Positions 63,619 through 64,000 of a stretch of 64,000 bases of DNA are shown one piece after another. The notes beneath the pieces were generated by a model, which was not told the DNA's origin, made no database searches, and saw nothing but the letters and a program-made list of their open reading frames with translations. A program made the position numbers and the translations under genes. The DNA comes from Pyropia yezoensis. Lineage: Eukaryota; Rhodophyta; Bangiophyceae; Bangiales; Bangiaceae. Location: NCBI GenBank assembly GCA_009829735.1, contig CM020620.1, positions 3,460,324 through 3,524,323 of the forward strand, read 5' to 3'. The number at the start of each line of letters is the position of its first letter. Within the stretch, counting starts at the first letter, position 1.

Positions 63619-63945
63619 GGCTCTCCCCAAGTTGGGGAGAGACGTCCTGGCTATCGCGGCACGAGACCCGCCTCGAGTTGAGGGGGACTCGGATCGTGGG
63701 TAAACGGGTGGCCTCCCCAGCGTGGGTGGCCCCGTGTAAGGTGAAGGAGAAGTGGTGGTGGTGGTGAGGTGTGAACCGAGGAGAGCAAGCTGCCAAGTGG
63801 GCAAGCTTGAGGAGAGGGGCGGCCAACGTGACCGCCTCCACATCCGCGTTACGTACTCAAGGGGGGACAGCAAGTCGCGCGTCCCCCCCCAACGCCGAGA
63901 CGTGCGTTTACGCACCCCCTCACAGGGCCGACCGGGTCGGTCGGA

Positions 63946-63961
63946 ACTGAGGAGAGGGGAG
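63946..63961 (+). promoter_or_regulatory. Polypurine tract of B2
   Basis: ACTGAGGAGAGGGGAG abuts the 3' LTR that starts TGTGGCAG at 63962. It primes plus-strand DNA. The region 63619-63945 is the leader of the antisense ORF and holds hairpins like those of B1, with some mismatches. Confidence 0.75.
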
Positions 63962-64000
63962 TGTGGCAGTATTGACCCCCAGGTAGGGGGCAACACGTGC
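63962..64000 (+). repeat. B2 3' LTR, first 39 bases
   Basis: It is identical over 39 bases to the start of the 5' LTR at 55048. The rest lies beyond the window. Confidence 0.92.

Larger units (their letters stand above)
37187..64000 (-). mobile_element. Family A chromovirus copy A2, interrupted by B1 and B2 and cut by the window edge
   Basis: The left LTR is at 37187-37549. Internal A sequence runs 37550-38572, 47787-55047 and presumably on beyond B2. It has the same plan as A1, with gag-pol on - and the antisense ORF on +. B1 sits in the antisense ORF (target CCGTG) and B2 in gag (left target CTCCT at 55043-55047). The right LTR and the outer target site lie outside the window. Unlike A1 it keeps the integrase core. 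Confidence 0.9.
55048..64000 (+). mobile_element. Family B chromovirus copy B2, intact gag and pol, cut in its 3' LTR by the window edge
   Basis: It is inserted in A2 gag, in the opposite orientation to B1. It has the 5' LTR 55048-55516, primer site, gag, pol, antisense ORF on -, polypurine tract and the first 39 bases of the 3' LTR, which equal the 5' LTR. Gag and pol have no stop or frameshift, so this is the best candidate for a recently active copy. The antisense ORF has a one-base insertion. Confidence 0.94.

Overview
The window is a nested graveyard of eukaryotic transposable elements, with no convincing host housekeeping gene, tRNA or rRNA. The host is clearly eukaryotic: it has LTR retrotransposons with chromodomain integrases, a PIF/Harbinger-type transposase and a Myb/trihelix partner protein. 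The DNA is GC-rich with many GCC/CTG-type codon repeats. That would suit an alga (for example a bangiophyte red alga) or another GC-rich protist, but the species assignment is a guess.

Layout. (1) 1-~1565: the 3' end of a Ty3/gypsy chromovirus (family D) and its 3' LTR. (2) ~1570-37186: an old PIF/Harbinger-like locus, with a transposase pseudogene on + (2556-3997 and 13669-13863) converging on a Myb-like gene on - (30545-26726 and 16166-15266). Family A retrotransposon A1 (3998-13663, 5-bp target duplication GCTCC) splits the transposase gene. Family C retrotransposon C1 (16172-26725, duplication GGCAT) splits the Myb-like gene. Removing each insertion on paper restores an open reading frame. 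The 5' part of the Myb-like gene and its upstream DNA are tandemly duplicated (26976-32035 and 32037-37093). (3) 37187-end: a second family A element, A2. It is hit by family B element B1 (38573-47786, - orientation, duplication CCGTG) in its antisense ORF and by B2 (55048-end, + orientation) in gag. A solo family B LTR (19645-20113, duplication AGTAC) sits in C1 pol.

Families A, B and C share one unusual plan. Gag and pol (protease, reverse transcriptase, RNase H, integrase, chromodomain) lie on one strand. A long extra ORF lies on the opposite strand between the end of pol and the 3' LTR, convergent with pol. These antisense ORFs (about 789, 647 and 581 codons) look homologous over a central block although the elements are well diverged. 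They are the best candidate here for an undescribed system. All three families also place a -1 frameshift heptamer (GGGAAAC or GGGAAAA) just before the gag stop, with pol in the -1 frame. In family B an 11-bp stem-loop follows six bases later. All three use nearly the same primer-binding site.

State of the copies: only B2 keeps intact gag and pol (its antisense ORF has a one-base frameshift). Only C1 keeps an intact antisense ORF (its gag and pol carry six in-frame stops). A1, A2 and B1 are all damaged, each in different places.
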